From: FEN-1297 sp963787005
Lineage (GTDB): Bacteria; Bacteroidota; Ignavibacteria; Ignavibacteriales; Ignavibacteriaceae
Assembly (NCBI GenBank): GCA_963787005.1
Contig: CAWBBX010000030.1
Span: forward strand, 85,282-149,281
Direction of reading: 5' to 3'
Length of the DNA: 64,000 nucleotides
This document shows positions 54,087 to 63,988 of this stretch, piece by piece. The notes below the pieces were generated by a model. The model did not search any database. It was not told the origin of the DNA and worked only from the letters and a program-made list of their open reading frames with translations. The position numbers and the translations under genes were made by a program. Within the stretch, counting starts at the first letter, position 1; every line of letters starts with the position of its first letter.

Positions 54087-55466
54087 ATGCCGGACAACAT
54101 CTCTTCCAACTTAAAAGAAAATGCAGTACTTCAAAAAGGCTCGCTAAAGAAAATACTCGGCGTAAGTTTCGGTATTGCCGTAACAATCGGGGGTACAATC
54201 GGAGTAGGCATTCTCCGCACACCCGGAATTGTGGCGGCACAGTTCGGCAGCGGCTGGTTAATTATGCTGGCGTGGATACTCGGCGGCACGTACGCTTTAC
54301 TCGGGACAATTTCAATTCTTGAGCTCGGAACTATGCTGCCTCAGGACGGCGGCTGGTTCGTATTCGTGAGAAGAGCATTCGGGGATTACGGCGGATTTAT
54401 TATCGGATGGAGCGACTGGATAGGCACCTGCGCGTCGGTCGCGTCAATGCTCATAGCGATCGGAGAGTTCACAATTATTTTAATTCCTTCGTGGGCGGGA
54501 TACATTAAATCGATCGCCGTTGTCACGCTTCTCTTCTTCTTCGCGATACAATGGATAGGATTAAAAGCCAGCAGCAGAACACAGGAGATTACCAGCCTTG
54601 TTAAAGCTCTGGCATTTATTGCTCTAATTGCGGCATGCTTTATATACGGCGGCGGTGTATCTTCGCTTAAAGAAACCGCGGAACCTTTAAAAACACCCGG
54701 CACTTTCACGGCAATTATATTCGCCGGTGTTATTGCGCTTCAATCTATAATTTTTACGTACGATGGCTGGTACAACGCCGTATATTTTTCGGAGGAGGAT
54801 AAAGATCCCGGCAAGAATCTTCCTAAGTCGGCTCTGGGAGGAGTGTTTATAACAATATTAATTTACCTTCTCGTTAACGCCGGATTTTTGTATGTACTTC
54901 CCCTTCCGCAGCTTACAAAATCCATTGCGCCTGCAACCGATACGGCGATCGCTCTCTTCGGGAGTATGGGCGGAAAAATAATTACGGCGCTTTCTATCGC
55001 TTCTCTATTGAGCATTGTTAACGCGGTTCTTATGGTTGCTACCAGAATTATCTTCGCACTCGGCAGAGATAATTTATTTACCGTCAAGGTGGCTTCCGTA
55101 AGCGAAAGCGGGACACCTAGAGCGGCTCTGGCTCTGAGTACGGTTATTGTTCTTCTTTTATTGTTATCCGGCACCTTTACTTTACTCGTCGCCATTTCCA
55201 CTTTCTTCTATGTTGCAAATTACTTAACTAGTTTTATTGCTCTCATATTGCTACGGAAGCGTGAGCCGGGGCTTCACAGACCGTTTAAAGCTTGGGGTTA
55301 TCCGTGGACGACAATAATATTCATCACCGGTTCTTTTCTTTTCCTTATAGGTGCTGTAGCGGAAGATCCGCGGAACAGCATTTACGCGCTGATAGTTTTA
55401 GCTGTAAGTTATCCTCTTTTCCTGCTCGTAAAGAAATTGAATAAGGAAGCTTTGGCTAAAAATTAG
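54087..55466 (+). CDS. Amino acid permease (APC family)
   Basis: 459 residues, 12 predicted membrane helices. The first helix has the APC motif GGTIGVGILRTPGIVAAQFG, helix 3 has the GGWFVFVRRAFGDYGGFIIG region, and the loop with YDGWYNAVYFSEE is characteristic. Likely an amino acid or polyamine antiporter/symporter; substrate unknown. The gene converges on the next, sharing four bases at their 3' ends. Confidence 0.9.
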   Translation: MPDNISSNLKENAVLQKGSLKKILGVSFGIAVTIGGTIGVGILRTPGIVAAQFGSGWLIMLAWILGGTYALLGTISILELGTMLPQDGGWFVFVRRAFGDYGGFIIGWSDWIGTCASVASMLIAIGEFTIILIPSWAGYIKSIAVVTLLFFFAIQWIGLKASSRTQEITSLVKALAFIALIAACFIYGGGVSSLKETAEPLKTPGTFTAIIFAGVIALQSIIFTYDGWYNAVYFSEEDKDPGKNLPKSALGGVFITILIYLLVNAGFLYVLPLPQLTKSIAPATDTAIALFGSMGGKIITALSIASLLSIVNAVLMVATRIIFALGRDNLFTVKVASVSESGTPRAALALSTVIVLLLLLSGTFTLLVAISTFFYVANYLTSFIALILLRKREPGLHRPFKAWGYPWTTIIFITGSFLFLIGAVAEDPRNSIYALIVLAVSYPLFLLVKKLNKEALAKN

Positions 55467-56605
55467 TCGGGATCTATTCTGTTTAAGAACTTATCCACTT
55501 TGTAATCCGAAACGGCAAGAACGAAAAACGGGACACAGAATACAAAATATGAGAGATCAAAGCCTTGGTATATTATTGCCAGGTAAAATCCCAATTCAAC
55601 CACTCTATAAATCATCCAGGTGAATGCAGAAAGGAATAATAAAATACCCGATGCAAAGAAAACCTCTCTAAGATCAGATACGCTCCAGCCTAAGTATATC
55701 GATATTACTAGCCAGATAAATAGAACCCACAAGGGAATCTGCGATAAAAACGAACCTGAAGCAAAAGGACCGTTGCTCCAGAATGCTGCGAAATTCCAGA
55801 AAAGGAAAGGGATTAGAGTTATAATAAATACTGCGGAAACCGAAATGATAAACAAAATTAATTTTTTAATATCATTTCTAAATGCATAAAAAGAATAAAT
55901 TGTAAAAACAATGAAGGACGCTGAGACGGTTGAAACCGCAAGTCCCGTGACAACGGCAGCGATAAAAAATCTATGATCAACTTTTTCACTCTGTTTATAT
56001 TTTTCAACCAAGAATATTGCTCCTATTATCAACGTAACGTTGAAAAAAAACTCGCTTCTTGCAGCCAGGCTGAAATAAATAACCGGAGAAATTACTAATA
56101 AGAATAAACGAAACAGCCCTTCCTTTGAGTTCCTCGAAAAATAAATAATGTAGATACCCATCAGCAGCAAACCCGCCGTCTCAAGGTAACCGAGGTTTTT
56201 AATCAGGTAAAACGGAATCGATATAATATACAAGAAAGGGAATCCCGATGATTCGCCCGGTGCATTATAAGGGAACTGCATATCAAAGAAACGATCGAGC
56301 CAGGCATTTATGGCCGGCAGCCTGCCGATGTTTCCCAGCCGCGGAAGAAACGTAACCCATGCGAAGGCGTCGAACACAATGAGGGCGACAATTACCGCCA
56401 GCAGTTTTTTATTGATGAATTTTATATTCTCAATACCGCTTCTGTCGAGGAAGAAGATCAATAAAAAGAAAAACAGCAGATATAAAGGTACAGCGATCCA
56501 GGCTTTGTGCAGATAAATCTCGGAGAATTTTAGTATAAAGAGCCCGCTCACAAACCCTATGATAATAACGGAAATTAGATTGCTATAATGGTTTTTTCTA
56601 AACAT
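55463..56605 (-). CDS. Polytopic membrane protein of unknown function
   Basis: 380 residues with about ten hydrophobic helices (including NLISVIIIGFVSGLFILKFS near the start and YFVFCVPFFVLAVSDYKVDK near the end). A segment with WLDRFFDMQFPYNAPGESSG lies between helices 3 and 4. The layout recalls integral-membrane glycosyltransferases (GT-C/DUF2029-like) but I see no DxD motif. Convergent with the permease. Confidence 0.7.
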   Translation of the reverse strand: MFRKNHYSNLISVIIIGFVSGLFILKFSEIYLHKAWIAVPLYLLFFFLLIFFLDRSGIENIKFINKKLLAVIVALIVFDAFAWVTFLPRLGNIGRLPAINAWLDRFFDMQFPYNAPGESSGFPFLYIISIPFYLIKNLGYLETAGLLLMGIYIIYFSRNSKEGLFRLFLLVISPVIYFSLAARSEFFFNVTLIIGAIFLVEKYKQSEKVDHRFFIAAVVTGLAVSTVSASFIVFTIYSFYAFRNDIKKLILFIISVSAVFIITLIPFLFWNFAAFWSNGPFASGSFLSQIPLWVLFIWLVISIYLGWSVSDLREVFFASGILLFLSAFTWMIYRVVELGFYLAIIYQGFDLSYFVFCVPFFVLAVSDYKVDKFLNRIDPD

Positions 56606-56651
56606 ATTAATACATCAACTCCAAAACTAAACAACAATAAAGAGGTCTGGT

Positions 56652-57260
56652 ATGAAGATCAGGTACTGGGCGCTGTTCCTGGTTATTTTCGCATTATGCG
56701 GTGCCTACATTTTAACGTATGCAGGGGATAAAAATAAAGATTTAAAGACTCAAACAAAACCGGGCGAAAAGATGAAAGACAACATCAGCGACATTACTGT
56801 AAAAGACATGGACGGCAAAGAAGTTCATCTTTCAGATTATATAGGAAAGGTTCTTCTAATTGTGAATGTTGCGAGCAAATGCGGGTATACTCCCCAGTAC
56901 AAAGATCTTGAGGCAATTTACAAAGAGTACAAAGATAAAGGATTCGAGATTCTCGGATTCCCCTGCAACGATTTCGGAAAACAGGAACCGGGAACGAACG
57001 AGGAGATAAAAACCTTCTGCTCTACTACGTATAACGTGACTTTCAAGCTCTTCAATAAAATCAAAGTGCTCGGAGACGATAAAGAACCGCTCTACGCGCT
57101 ACTTACTGATAACGACGTAACGCCCAAACTCGATATAAGATGGAATTTCGAGAAGTTCTTAATTTCCAAAGACGGTAAAATCTTGGAGAGATTTGCGAGC
57201 AACGTAAAGCCGACAGATAAAGAGGTCGTATCGGCAATTGAAGAAGCGCTGAAGAATTGA
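56652..57260 (+). CDS. Glutathione peroxidase-like thiol peroxidase
   Basis: 202 residues: a signal or anchor (about 4-24), then the GPx domain. NVASKCGYTPQYKDLEAIYK carries peroxidatic C77 in place of selenocysteine. FPCNDFGKQEPGTNEEI and DIRWNFEKFLISKDGKI are the other signatures (Gln and Trp of the catalytic tetrad). Exported, so it probably uses thioredoxin-like electrons to reduce peroxides in the periplasm. Confidence 0.92.
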   Translation: MKIRYWALFLVIFALCGAYILTYAGDKNKDLKTQTKPGEKMKDNISDITVKDMDGKEVHLSDYIGKVLLIVNVASKCGYTPQYKDLEAIYKEYKDKGFEILGFPCNDFGKQEPGTNEEIKTFCSTTYNVTFKLFNKIKVLGDDKEPLYALLTDNDVTPKLDIRWNFEKFLISKDGKILERFASNVKPTDKEVVSAIEEALKN

Positions 57261-57387
57261 TTCGTTATTCAGAGATAGTAAATAAATCAGTTAGAATAAA
57301 AGCGTAAATGGTATTTGCCTAATGCGCGAAGCATTAGTGTATGCGGGCATGAATGCATGTTTTTAATATTCATGCATTCAAGCTTCT

Positions 57388-57855
57388 TTAGATTCCCATC
57401 TCTTCCTTAACTTCAAGTTTAGATGCTATAATGTCCCGGTGTTCCATATTTATGAGTCCGCCGATCTTTTTTATAATGTGCTCTTCGTACATATCCAATT
57501 TGTTATCGGCAAATATTAGACGCCATAATTTCTTCAGCAGTTCGTATTTTTCGTCGTTTGAAAAATTATCATTAATGATGATGGTATACTCATAAATGCT
57601 GTCGTTTTCATTTATATTTCTTTCCGCCAGATCTATCAAACCTTCCACGTGCTCGTTATCCAGCCCGAACTCCGATTTCATATAAGAAATTATTTTGTCT
57701 CTTTCTTCCGGGGTAAAGTTGCTGTCGGCTTTTGCTACCTCAATAAAAAGCGTGCACGTAGCAATCTCAAGCTTTCTTCTTCCGTCGTTAATGTGATGAA
57801 CTGTTCCGTTGCCGTTTTCGGCCGTTGTTAAAATTTTTTTAAATGTTTCAAACAT
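57388..57855 (-). CDS. TerB-like (tellurite resistance/DUF533-type) protein
   Basis: 155 residues, all helical. The conserved TerB core is seen as TLFIEVAKADSNFTPEERDK and the acidic metal/loop signature LWRLIFADNKLDMYEEHIIK. Function unknown; not evidence for tellurite resistance by itself. It lies 24 bases from malQ, which is on the same strand upstream, so they may share a transcript. Confidence 0.8.
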   Translation of the reverse strand: MFETFKKILTTAENGNGTVHHINDGRRKLEIATCTLFIEVAKADSNFTPEERDKIISYMKSEFGLDNEHVEGLIDLAERNINENDSIYEYTIIINDNFSNDEKYELLKKLWRLIFADNKLDMYEEHIIKKIGGLINMEHRDIIASKLEVKEEMGI

Positions 57856-57879
57856 AAACTATTCCGTATTTTGTTTTAA

Positions 57880-59401
57880 TTATTCTGTGTCTTTTTCAGG
57901 TTCAGGCGGCCTCTCATAAAGTTTCACCAGTTCCTTATATTTACCGGCCAGATCCGTGGGTATCTGTTCCCATTTAAAGCGCCATGCCCAGTTTCCTCCC
58001 AGCTTGCCGGGGAAATTCATTCTGGCTTCGCCTCCGAGGTTCAAGATATCCTGCATCGGGATAACAACCATATCGGCCACAGAAGCATAAGCCAGCTTAA
58101 TCAATTGATCGACGATATCATCTCCGTAATAATCCAGGTACTTCTGTGTGTGAGAGTAAATATCGTTATCCTCTTGTTTAACTTTGTCGTAGTAAGCTCT
58201 CGTTGTATCGTTGTCGTGCGATCCGGTATAAACGACGCAGTTCTTGGGATAGTTGTGAGGCAGAAATTTTCTCTCCATACCTGTGCCGAAAGCGAATTGG
58301 AGTATCTTCATGCCGGGAAAATCGAACTGGTCGCGCAGCTTTTCCACCGATTTTGTTATGACTCCCAAGTCTTCAGCAATTATGGGAGTTTCTCCCAAAT
58401 ATTTGCGAAGCGTTCCGAAAAGTTTCTCGCCGGGAGCTTTTATCCATTTTCCCGTTTCGGCCGTCGGAGCATTTCCGGGAATTTCCCAGTACGCGTCGAA
58501 TCCCCTGAAATGATCAATACGTACTATGTCTACCATATCCAGAGCCTGCTCAATTCTTTGCCGCCACCAGAGAAAATCATCCTTCTCCATCTCTTCCCAG
58601 CCTGTAAAGCGGATTCCCCCAAAGCTGTCCCGTAGCACTGAAATAATCCGGCGGAACGCCCGCTACGGATTTCAGTTTTCCTTCCTTATCGACCGTAAAA
58701 TATTTTTTATTCGCCCACAGATCGGAACTGTCGTACGCAATGAAGATCGGCATATCGCCTATTATCTTTATACCTTTTTCGTTCGCGTATTTCTTCAATT
58801 CCTTCCACTGATGCGAAAACTGGAACTGTACAAACTTATGATAGAGTATAGCGTCGGATAATTTCTCTTTCCACTCTTTTAATGCTTTATCGCTTCGAAG
58901 TACGAGTTCCCTATCCCATTCCGTCCAAAGTCGTCCGTCGTGATGATCCTTTGCGGCCATGAATAATGCGAAGTCTTCAAGCCAGACGGAATTCGATTCG
59001 CAGAAATCGGCGAACAAATTCTCAAGACCGTTATTATTAGATTTAAATTTGTCGAATGCTTTTCTTAAAAGAGTTTTTTTATAATTGATAACCTTTCCGA
59101 AATCAACAACAGACGGATCTGAATACGGGAGATTCGAGATATCATCTTCCGAAAGAAATCCGGCTTCTTGTAATTTTTCCGGGCTCACCAGCAGCGGGTT
59201 GCCTGCGAAAGCGGAAAAGCATTGATAGGGGGAATCACCGTAGCCCGTGGGACCGAGCGGGAACACCTGCCACAGCTTTTGTCCGGCAGCTTCTAAAAAA
59301 TTAACGAAGTTATACGCTTCATGCCCAAGATCCCCTACGCCGAATTTCCCCGGCAGTGAAGTCGGGTGCAGCAGAATTCCGGCAGCTCTTTCAAATCTCA
59401 T
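57880..59401 (-). CDS. malQ: 4-alpha-glucanotransferase (amylomaltase), frameshifted
   Basis: GH77 enzyme transferring maltooligosaccharide units. The start ATG (59401) has AGAAGGA. The N-terminal part has GILLHPTSLPGKFGVGDLG and IKIIGDMPIFIAYDSSDLWA, then GVPPDYFSATGQLWGNPLYR; the frame breaks near 58600. The rest is intact: WWRQRIEQALDMVDIVRIDH with catalytic Asp in RIDHFRG, PIIAEDLGVITKSVEKLRDQ with the acid/base Glu, and YTGSHDNDTT. An extra base (AGGCTGG for AGGTGG) explains it. Total length 507 codons plus one base. Sequence error is likely. Confidence 0.88.
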
Positions 59402-59521
59402 AAGAATCCTTCTTAATGTATTGGTGACAAATATAGCATTAGCTCGGATAAAATAAAAAATCCCGCACAATAAACATATGCGGGAGCCCAAATGAAAAAA
59501 AATATTTTACAAATGACAATG

Positions 59522-60223
59522 TTATTTCCCCGCGTTCGCCTCATTCAGAATTTCTGAAATGCCTTTTAGGTGAAGATCGGCGACTCCCTCGCGCACAGCG
59601 GCCATAAATCTTTCGCCGGGATCGTACTTCATAGTTCTGTAATTCGGATCTTTCTCCAGCCACAGCGGTGTGCCTTCAAAATCTCTGTATTCCAGGTGCC
59701 CGATCAAATATTTGATGGTCGGGTATTTCGCGACCAGATAACGTACCAATTCTATATTGGCCTTAATCTGGGCATCCGTCATGTCGTCTTTATCGTCGGC
59801 CCCTCCTACGTTCTCAACTCCGATCGACTCGTAGTTCAGACCAATGCAATGACGCGCCATCCAGGTTTCCGGCATAAGCCTGTGCACGGTTCCGTTCCTA
59901 TCCACTAAAAATTGTATCGAAACGTTCACCTGTCCCGCACCGGCAAGATCTGGCCTCGATCCGTTCAGCGTTTCCATATTGAATACCGCGAATGATGAAT
60001 CGAAGGTGGGTATAGCCGTCCAGTGAAGCACGATAATCTTCGGCACTATATCGATATTCTTCGCGTCTATACCGTAGTGTTCTTTTATATACTGCTCTGT
60101 GAGTTTCACCCTCTCTTTGGAAAAGGATACAGGTGTATCAATAATTTTGAATCCGGAACTGCAGGAGGATAGAATTAATGCAGATATAATGAATACCGGA
60201 ATTAGCAAATGTTTCAAGTTCAT
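59522..60223 (-). CDS. N-acetylmuramoyl-L-alanine amidase (lipoprotein)
   Basis: 233 residues. Signal with lipobox (ALILSSCSSG) then an Amidase_2 zinc domain: IIVLHWTAIPTF with the first histidine, ARHCIGLNYESIGVENVGG, and YLIGHLEYRDFEGT with the last ligand. Likely an outer-membrane-anchored peptidoglycan hydrolase for cell-wall recycling or remodelling. Confidence 0.9.
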   Translation of the reverse strand: MNLKHLLIPVFIISALILSSCSSGFKIIDTPVSFSKERVKLTEQYIKEHYGIDAKNIDIVPKIIVLHWTAIPTFDSSFAVFNMETLNGSRPDLAGAGQVNVSIQFLVDRNGTVHRLMPETWMARHCIGLNYESIGVENVGGADDKDDMTDAQIKANIELVRYLVAKYPTIKYLIGHLEYRDFEGTPLWLEKDPNYRTMKYDPGERFMAAVREGVADLHLKGISEILNEANAGK

Positions 60224-60355
60224 TTTTAACTCGTGTAGAATTTGTAGAGTCTAAAAAAATTACTGTATACGGGAATTAATATCCGCGCAAATCAGCATAC
60301 CATTCCCCGTATCTCAATCATTAATATAATCAAAATTATTTTTCCAGATTCTTAT

Positions 60356-61114
60356 TTAAAAAGAATATATAACCTTCCACGCCTTGCCGGCCTGCTCCTT
60401 ACTGTATCCGCCTTTGTTTGCGGGATTCATAAACGCGTGCCCGACTCCCGGATACAGATGTACCTCGACGTTTTTACCTTCTTTCTTTGCTGCTTCTTCA
60501 AAGCTCTTTACCGACTCAGGGGTATAAACCTTATCTTCCTTTCCAAAGACACAAAGAACCGGCGCGTTTATTTTATCGACATCCTTTTTATCCGAACTCA
60601 GATGTCCGTAGCATATCGTAACCTCAGCAAGCTGCGGCAGCGTAAGCGCGGCGACAAATGAATAGCTGCCTCCCATGCACCATCCTATCGATCCTATTTT
60701 AGATGAGTCGACGTTCTTCATATTTTTAAGATATTCGAAAGCGGATTTCAAATCCGTAACGGCTCTATCCTGCGGAACGCTCCCGGCCAGCTTGCCGGCT
60801 ACTTTAGGATCCGTTGTCGACTCGCCGTGGTAAAGATCTATCGCAAGAGCAACGTAGCCGTTCCTCGCAAACTCCTCGGCGTTATGCTCAACCCATGGTA
60901 AAAGTCCCCACCACTCGTGTATCACAATAAGCGCGGGATGTTTTCCGCCGCCTTCGGGCATAGCAAGGAAACCGCTGACCGTATCTTTGCCGCTTATATA
61001 GGTCACTTTTTTCGAAATAATTTTAGCAGAAGATTTGCCGGAGCCTTTTGCGGAAATAACGGTCGCAAAAAACACAAATAAACAAAGCACCGAGAATGAA
61101 AACAATGGTCTCAT
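60356..61114 (-). CDS. Dienelactone hydrolase-family protein, exported
   Basis: 252 residues with a signal peptide (about 1-22). Alpha/beta hydrolase: LIVIHEWWGLLPWVEHNAEE (oxyanion region), GSIGWCMGGSYS with nucleophile C146, CVFGKEDKVYTPESV with the acid, and YPGVGHAFMNPANKG with the histidine. Substrate unknown; many relatives act on carboxymethylenebutenolide, but the role of exported ones is unclear. Confidence 0.88.
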   Translation of the reverse strand: MRPLFSFSVLCLFVFFATVISAKGSGKSSAKIISKKVTYISGKDTVSGFLAMPEGGGKHPALIVIHEWWGLLPWVEHNAEEFARNGYVALAIDLYHGESTTDPKVAGKLAGSVPQDRAVTDLKSAFEYLKNMKNVDSSKIGSIGWCMGGSYSFVAALTLPQLAEVTICYGHLSSDKKDVDKINAPVLCVFGKEDKVYTPESVKSFEEAAKKEGKNVEVHLYPGVGHAFMNPANKGGYSKEQAGKAWKVIYSF

Positions 61115-61284
61115 TTTACACCTCGCATTAATTAAATAAAATATATTTTACTTTTTATAAGATGAAGATCGATTCCGCCGAATCGAAGGTAGAGCCGGAC
61201 TTAGAAACGATTATGCGTTAATTATACGCATATAAATATGATATATCAATCGGAATAAAATAGAGACGCCCCGCACAACAAAAA

Positions 61285-61318
61285 AACCTTCGGGGTCGCT
61301 TAAAAGACCCCGAAGGTT
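61285..61318. terminator. aaccttcggggtc/gaccccgaaggtt palindrome
   Basis: Perfect 13-bp arms (61285-61297, 61306-61318) between dienelactone hydrolase and transketolase. Could terminate transketolase transcription. Preceded at 61261 by a half copy (tagagacgccccgc) of the gtagagacg repeat. Confidence 0.55.
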
Positions 61319-61378
61319 GCCTTAATATTGGATATATAAAATGATGTTGAACTAGATCACTTTATATAATTTTTTGAA

Positions 61379-63391
61379 TTATTTTTTCAGGAGCGCTTTC
61401 GCCTTCTCCGCTATATTTGCGGGCGTAAAGCCGTATTTCTCCATAACCACTCCACCGGGTGCGGAGGCTCCGTATTTTTCAATACTTACACAGACGCCTT
61501 CATCACCGACATATTTCTCCCAACCCTGCGAAACACCCGCTTCCACGGATACCCTCGCCTTAACATCGGAAGGCAGTACCGATTCTTTGTACTCCTTCGG
61601 CTGACTTTCGAAAAGCTCCCAGCTCGGGAAGCTGACAACTCTCGTTTTAATCTTTTCGCCTTCGAGCTGCTCCGCGGCTTTCAGCGTAATACCCACTTCC
61701 GATCCGGTCGCCATTAATATTACGTCAGGCTTGCCGTCGGTTTCTTTTAATATATACGCGCCCTTCAGCACTCCTGCGGCTGAAGGATATTTCGACTGAT
61801 CTATTACGGGCAGGCCCTGGCGCGTAAGTATAAGCGCAACCGGACCGCCTTTATGTTCAATCGCCGCTCTCCAGGCGTAAGCCGATTCGTTGGCGTCGGC
61901 GGGACGGATTACCACGAGTCCCGGAATTGTCCTAAGAGATGAAACATGCTCAATAGGCTGGTGAGTCGGACCGTCTTCGCCTAAGCCAATGCTGTCGTGC
62001 GTAAATACGTATATCGGTCTGATGCCCGAAATTGCCGCGAGCCTGATAGTCGGCCGCATGTAATCAGAGAACACAAGGAACGTAGCGCCGAAAGGAATAA
62101 CGCCGCCGTAAAGCGCCATACCGTTTAATATGCTGCACATCCCGTGCTCTCTAATTCCGTAGTGAATATTTCTAGATTCGTATTGACCCGCTTCTATGCT
62201 TCCGTAATCGTTCATGTAAGTGTTAGTGGAAGGATGTAGATCGGCCGAGCCGCCTACAAGCAGCGGCAGCGATGCCGCGATAGCGTTCAAAGTTTTACCG
62301 GAAGAAGAGCGTGTAGCAATTTTTTTGCCTTCATCGGCGAATACAGGAAGCTTAGACTTCCACTCATCGCCGAAGTCGCCGCTCATCATTTTAATAAATT
62401 TCTCGGCATCTTCGGGATATTTCTTTTTATATTCTTCGAACAGCTTATTCCATTTCTCCTCTTCATCTTTACCTTTTGTTTTAACCGAAGAGAAATGTTC
62501 CGCTACTTCATCGGGAATAAGGAACGAAGAATCTTCCGGCCAGCCGAGATTTTTCTTCGTAAGTTTCACTTCTTCTTCTCCGAGAGGCGAGCCGTGCGCC
62601 GATGCGGTATCCTGCTTGTGCGGACTGCCGTAACCGATGTGCGTTTTCGTTACAATTAAAGAAGGCTTATCCGTTACCGCCTGCGATTTTTTAACCGCAT
62701 CTTCCAAAGCTGCGGTGTTATTCACATCTTCAACATGAAGTACGTGCCAGCCGTATGCTTCGAAACGCTTGCCCACATCTTCGGAGAAAGCAAGCGAAGT
62801 TGACCCGTCAATCGTAATTCCGTTGTGATCGTAGAAGAAAATCAGGCTTCCTAATTTTAAATGACCTGCAATTGAAGCGGCTTCGTGCGAAACGCCTTCC
62901 ATCAAATCTCCGTCGCTGCAGATTCCGTATATATAATGATCGATAAGCTTTATATCGTCCTTGTTGAATGTCGAAGCGATATGTGACTGCGCGAGAGCCA
63001 TTCCTATCGCGTTCGATATTCCCTGTCCCAGCGGCCCGGTTGTAGTTTCCACGCCTGGGGTAAGATGATATTCCGGGTGACCCGGTGTAATGCTTCCCCA
63101 CTGTCTGAACTGCTTTAGCTGATCGAGAGGAACATCATAGCCGCAAAGATGAAGACTGAATATAGAAGCATGCTTCCGTGTCCGGCGGACAGTACAAATC
63201 TGTCCCTGTTAAACCAGCCGGGATTTGCAGGATTATGCTTCATTAGTTTCGAGTATAAATACATACGCTATCGGCGCGCATCCCATCGGCATTCCCGGGT
63301 GTCCCGAATTTGCCTTCTGAACGCCGTCTACGGCTAGAAATCTTATCGTATTTATTGAAAGATTATCGATTGAATTTAAATCTTTCGGCAT
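61379..63391 (-). CDS. tkt: Transketolase, two compensating frameshifts
   Basis: Thiamine-diphosphate enzyme of the pentose phosphate/Calvin pathways. The ATG at 63391 begins MPKDLNSIDNLSINTIRFLA, then NSGHPGMPMGCAPIAYV; the frame breaks at an extra T (63257-63259), runs shifted through HNPANPGWFNRDRFVLSAGH, and returns near 63150 where a C is missing. The remainder is intact: TTTGPLGQGISNAIGMALAQ, ICSDGDLMEGVSHEA (ThDP motif), IHYGIREHGM, and THDSIGLGEDGPTHQPIEH. Total 2013 bases, a whole number of codons, so the two shifts compensate. An essential gene broken this way points to consensus error. Confidence 0.92.
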
Positions 63392-63720
63392 TTATTACTC
63401 CGTTTTATTTTGAGTATAATTTCATTGGGTTAACAACTAAATATATTAAAAAGTAAGATAATATTCGTTATAAAAAGTGTATTATGTACACATTTCCCAT
63501 TTTGGTCAATTATTCTCACATCAGGTATAAATAGGACTGCATTTTATGTTGAATACCTTCGGTGTTCAAATGTGTGCCCGCAAATTTATATCTACCGAAC
63601 ATCCCCGCTCCGCTTCCCATAGGCTTAAACCTATATTATTTTATAATACTATAAGTAATAAATTTTTAATCAAATGATAGGATGGTTAAGTTGTGATCAT
63701 CTCTACCAACAAGCCCTTCT

Positions 63721-63779
63721 CTTTTCAAGGGAAGGGTTGGGATGGGTTCGAACCCTCTCTAAGTCTCTCCCTTGAAAAG
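63721..63779. repeat. Nested palindrome cttttcaaggga/tcccttgaaaag
   Basis: Twelve-base arms flank an inner palindrome gggttcgaaccc (63744-63755). The tctcccttgaaaagggagag tract is common intergenic material in this kind of genome. Possibly a transcription terminator or mobile repeat. Confidence 0.55.
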
Positions 63780-63961
63780 GGAGAGACTTTATTGTCAATA
63801 AATTCTAACATTCTTAATTCTGTCTTAAAATTAATTATGTACGTCCCTATCATTTTTAATTGATTTTCATGTAGTATATAACACCCTTTATAAGTTAAAT
63901 CGGTGCCTAGACGGAGAGAGGCCGTGGTGGATGAAAATAGCACAATATTCTTATAATAAAA

Positions 63962-63988
63962 AAAGCCGCAGCGTAATACTGCGGCTTT
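63962..63988. terminator. Hairpin aaagccgcag/ctgcggcttt
   Basis: Ten-base arms with a 7-base loop and A-rich/T-rich flanks, close to the window's right end. Probably the terminator of a gene lying beyond it. Confidence 0.6.

Noticed and set aside
63741..63760. tRNA-like T-loop gggttcgaaccc
   Set aside because: No acceptor, D or anticodon stems around it; it is the centre of a nested palindromic repeat.
63725..63943. 72-codon minus-strand frame at the right edge
   Set aside because: Lies over palindromic repeat DNA, no start signal or family.
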